Shown: in pieces, positions 33,487 through 35,616 of the stretch
How positions within the stretch are numbered: the stretch's first letter is position 1
Layout of the letters: the number at the start of each line of letters is the position of its first letter
Assembly: GCA_020438845.1 (NCBI GenBank)
Contig: JAGQTV010000048.1
Span: 1-35,616 of the forward strand
DNA length: 35,616 nt
Source of the DNA: Mycobacterium sp.
GTDB taxonomy: Bacteria > Actinomycetota > Actinomycetes > Mycobacteriales > Mycobacteriaceae
Direction of reading: 5' to 3'
Notes under the pieces: generated by a model
What the model was told of the DNA's origin: nothing
Seen by the model: the letters and a program-made list of their open reading frames with translations, nothing else
Databases searched by the model: none
Made by a program: the position numbers and the translations under genes

Positions 33487-34998
33487 GTGGCACTGGGGCG
33501 TGCGTTCTCCGTCGCAGTGCGCGGCCTCGATGGCGAGATCGTCGAGATCGAGGCGGATATCACCTCAGGCCTGCCGGGGGTGCACCTGGTCGGACTTCCC
33601 GACGCTGCATTGCAGGAGTCCCGCGACCGAGTCCGGGCGGCGATCACCAATTGCGGAAACACGTGGCCGATGTCGCGGCTGACACTGGCGCTGTCCCCCG
33701 CCACGCTGCCCAAGACCGGCTCGCTGTACGACATCGCGCTCGCAGCCGCCGTGCTGTCGGCCAGCCGCAAGAACCCGTGGCATCGCTTGGAGAAGACCGT
33801 TCTGCTCGGCGAATTGGCCCTGGACGGACGCATCCGCCCCGTGAACGGTGTGCTGCCCGCGGTGCTGGCCGCCAAACGCCGCGGGTGGCCGGCCGTCGTC
33901 GTCCCGGTGGGCAACCTTGCTGAGGCAAGTCTGGTCGACGGCATCGAGGTGCTGGGCGCCCGGACATTGCGCCTTCTGCAGCAATGGCTTCAGACCGGTA
34001 CCGGTTTGGAGGCGCGGGTCGACGGTTCGCCCCCGGAGAACGACGCAGTCGCCGATCTCGCCGACGTCATCGGGCAGACCCAGGCCCGCTACGCCGTTGA
34101 GGTGGCCGCGGCCGGTGGTCACCATCTCATGCTGACGGGCCCGCCCGGTGTCGGGAAAACTATGTTGGCACAACGGCTCCCGGGCCTGCTGCCCGATCTC
34201 ACCGAGGACGAGGCGTTGGAGGTGACGGCCATCCACTCGGTGGCCGGCCTGCTGTCCAGGCGCATGCCGCTGATAGTCCGCCCGCCCTTCATCGCCCCGC
34301 ACCACTCCTCCAGCGTTGCAGCGCTGGTCGGAGGCGGATCGGGTCTGGCCCGGCCCGGCGCGATCAGCCGTGCGCACCGCGGCGTGTTGTTCCTCGACGA
34401 GTGTGCCGAGATCCGGCTCAGCGCACTTGAGGCCTTGCGAACGCCGTTGGAGGACGGCGAGATTCGTCTTGCTCGCCGGGACGGAGTGGCGCGTTACCCG
34501 GCCCGCTGTCAGCTCGTCCTGGCCGCGAACCCCTGCCCGTGTGCCCGGACCAATCCGGAGGACTGCATCTGCTCCTCGCTGCAGAAGCGGCGCTATCTCG
34601 GCAAGCTGTCCGGTCCACTGCTTGACCGGGTGGACCTGCGGGTGCAGATGCACACCGTGCGGGCCGGCGCCTTTACCCCCGAGCCGTCGGAGGGCAGTGG
34701 GCAGGTCCGATCCCGGGTCGCCCAGGCTCGCGGCGCCGCCGCCGAACGTTGGCGGCCCTACGGATTCTTAACCAACGTCGAGGTAACCGGGGCGGTACTT
34801 CGTCGACGATTTCGGCTACCGGCCGAGGTCATGTCTCCATTGAAGGCTTCGTTGGAACGCGGCCTGATCAGTATCCGGGGCCTGGACAGGTCGCTACGGG
34901 TGGCGTGGACCCTGGCCGACCTGGCTGGACGGACGAGTCCGGGTGTTGACGACGTCTCGGTGGCCCTCAGCTTCCGGCAAGGGGAGGTAACGCCATGA
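33487..34998 (+). CDS. comM: ComM/YifB-family AAA+ Mg-chelatase-like ATPase
   Basis: The product has 503 residues from the GTG at 33487 (VALGRAFSVAVRG), the same length as I recall for Rv2897c; a GTG at 33445 would add 14 residues encoded by the repeat. An N-terminal Lon-protease-like fold domain (about 1-170) is followed by the AAA+ module. That module has Walker A GPPGVGKTM (about 218-226), Walker B GVLFLDECAE and a Cys cluster NPCPCARTNPEDCIC. The C-terminal Mg-chelatase lid ends in RSLRVAWTLADLAGR. In Vibrio ComM is a helicase that promotes branch migration in natural transformation. It overlaps dprA by 4 bases. Confidence 0.95.
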   Translation: MALGRAFSVAVRGLDGEIVEIEADITSGLPGVHLVGLPDAALQESRDRVRAAITNCGNTWPMSRLTLALSPATLPKTGSLYDIALAAAVLSASRKNPWHRLEKTVLLGELALDGRIRPVNGVLPAVLAAKRRGWPAVVVPVGNLAEASLVDGIEVLGARTLRLLQQWLQTGTGLEARVDGSPPENDAVADLADVIGQTQARYAVEVAAAGGHHLMLTGPPGVGKTMLAQRLPGLLPDLTEDEALEVTAIHSVAGLLSRRMPLIVRPPFIAPHHSSSVAALVGGGSGLARPGAISRAHRGVLFLDECAEIRLSALEALRTPLEDGEIRLARRDGVARYPARCQLVLAANPCPCARTNPEDCICSSLQKRRYLGKLSGPLLDRVDLRVQMHTVRAGAFTPEPSEGSGQVRSRVAQARGAAAERWRPYGFLTNVEVTGAVLRRRFRLPAEVMSPLKASLERGLISIRGLDRSLRVAWTLADLAGRTSPGVDDVSVALSFRQGEVTP

Positions 34999-35498
34999 CC
35001 ACACGGCAGACGCGGGCCTGGGCCTATCTCTCCCGGGTGGCCGAACCGCCCTGTCGTCAACTAGCCGATCTGGTGGATCAAGTGGGTCCGGTTGAGGCAG
35101 CCGAACGGGTCCGGGTGGGCGCGGTCGAGGCGAGTCTGGCGCAACGCACCGAGGCGCGCCGAGAAATCGACAGTGCCGCAGAGGATCTGGATCTGTTACA
35201 CAGTCGGGGTGGGCGACTGGTCACCGCTGACGACGAGGAGTGGCCGGGCCTGGCATTCGCCGCATTCGGCGGCAGTTCCTTCGGTGGCCAACCCGTGCGG
35301 GACAAGGCCGAGGGACATGCTCCCCTGGCGCTGTGGGTGATCGGCAACGCCAGCCTCGATGAGGTTTCAGAGCGTGCTGCGGCGATCGTGGGGACCCGGG
35401 CGTCGACCGCATACGGCGAGCACGTGGCAGGTGATCTGGCAGCCGGCTTAGCTGAGCATGAAGTGGCCGTCGTGTCCGGCGGCGCGATTGTTCTCTAG
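34995..35498 (+). pseudogene. dprA: dprA, 5' part only, interrupted by foreign DNA
   Basis: The start is an ATG overlapping the comM stop. The helical N-terminal part and the beginning of the Rossmann-like DNA-binding domain are intact: AAAIVGTRASTAYGEHVAGDLA then EVAVVSGGA. After the Ala codon ending at 35486 the reading changes to IVL and a stop, whereas DprA proteins continue with a GID motif and about 200 more residues. None of the three frames downstream resumes DprA-like sequence, so this is not a simple frameshift. DprA loads RecA onto incoming single-stranded DNA. The truncated 167-residue product would lack most of the DNA-binding domain. Confidence 0.8.
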
Positions 35499-35616
35499 CG
35501 TGTCGGTCCGTTGTTGATGACATGGTTGTCGTTATCGTCCAGCCGTGCGAACAGCGCTTTTGCCGGGACAGTGGCTGGTTTTCGCCTATGAACCGCACCT
35601 TGTGCGGGATATTGGC
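35487..35616. mobile_element. Start of an unidentified insertion in dprA
   Basis: This sequence is unrelated to dprA and runs off the window. Two overlapping frames stay open to the edge: one from the ATG at 35522 and one from the GTG at 35545 (VRTALLPGQWLVFAYEP). I recognise neither, and no terminal inverted repeat can be confirmed without the far end. An insertion sequence, an integrated element or a chromosomal rearrangement would all fit. Confidence 0.4.

Noticed and set aside
35487-35616. Simple frameshift or sequencing error in dprA
   Set aside because: None of the three forward frames resumes the GID-containing DprA sequence, so a base error does not explain the break.
35487-35616. 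Group II intron or intein in dprA
   Set aside because: The junction does not begin with the GTGYG intron consensus, and an in-frame stop codon within four residues excludes an intein.

Overview
The window looks like the chromosome of a mycobacterium, most likely a fast-growing, environmental (Mycolicibacterium-type) species. The evidence is high GC content, many GTG/TTG starts, Tat and lipoprotein signals, and several mycobacteria-specific families (EspE/EspF/EspG/EspH, EccA-EccB-EccC, WhiB6, EspM, DacB2). It also has the rpsP-khpA-rimM-trmD / lppW / rplS-lepB-rnhB-DUF2469-yraN-comM-dprA order known from M. tuberculosis (Rv2911 to Rv2896c). Assignments rest on reading the proteins and on memory of the M. 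tuberculosis counterparts; no search was run.

Layout. (1) 70-6892, phosphate acquisition: a YeeE/YedE-type membrane transporter and a Tat-exported purple-acid-phosphatase-like enzyme on the minus strand, divergent from a compact pstS-pstC-pstA-pstB operon. A direct-repeat, RegX3/PHO-box-like site lies in the shared intergenic region. (2) 6906-11344, a tight minus-strand series: PknH-type sensor kinase, a small membrane protein, an EamA-type exporter and a Tat/lipoprotein dienelactone-hydrolase-family protein. (3) 11455-23466, half of an ESX-1 (type VII secretion) locus: espE-like, espF-like, whiB6 (minus), espM, a possible 44-residue ORF, espG1, espH, eccA1, eccB1, eccCa1, eccCb1. The other half (pe35/ppe68/esxBA, eccD1, espB, eccE1, mycP1) is absent. 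The locus ends sharply at eccCb1, where a hairpin overlaps the stop codon. (4) 23574-26718, envelope genes: a small secreted Cys-repeat protein, two DacB2-like DD-carboxypeptidases and a PAP2-like protein. (5) 26772-35486, a housekeeping block: SnoaL-like protein, rpsP, khpA, rimM, trmD, lppW-like (minus), rplS, lepB, rnhB, DUF2469, yraN, comM and dprA. (6) dprA is cut at its conserved SGGA motif (about 35486), and the last 130 bases are foreign to it, so a second element begins at the window edge.

How the genes fit together. The Pst importer and the exported phosphatase form a phosphate-scavenging unit. EccA1/EccB1/EccCa1/EccCb1 supply the cytosolic chaperone ATPase, one membrane component and the split motor ATPase of ESX-1. 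EspG1 and EspH are cytosolic chaperone/accessory proteins, EspE and EspF are predicted substrates, and WhiB6 and EspM are the regulators. The gene order differs from M. tuberculosis: the espE-espF pair lies upstream of whiB6/espM rather than between espM and espG1. The whiB6 promoter and the kinase/espE divergent region share an ACGCTATA[A/G]TT element. This suggests that kinase, regulators and secretion genes belong to one control circuit, which is an inference.
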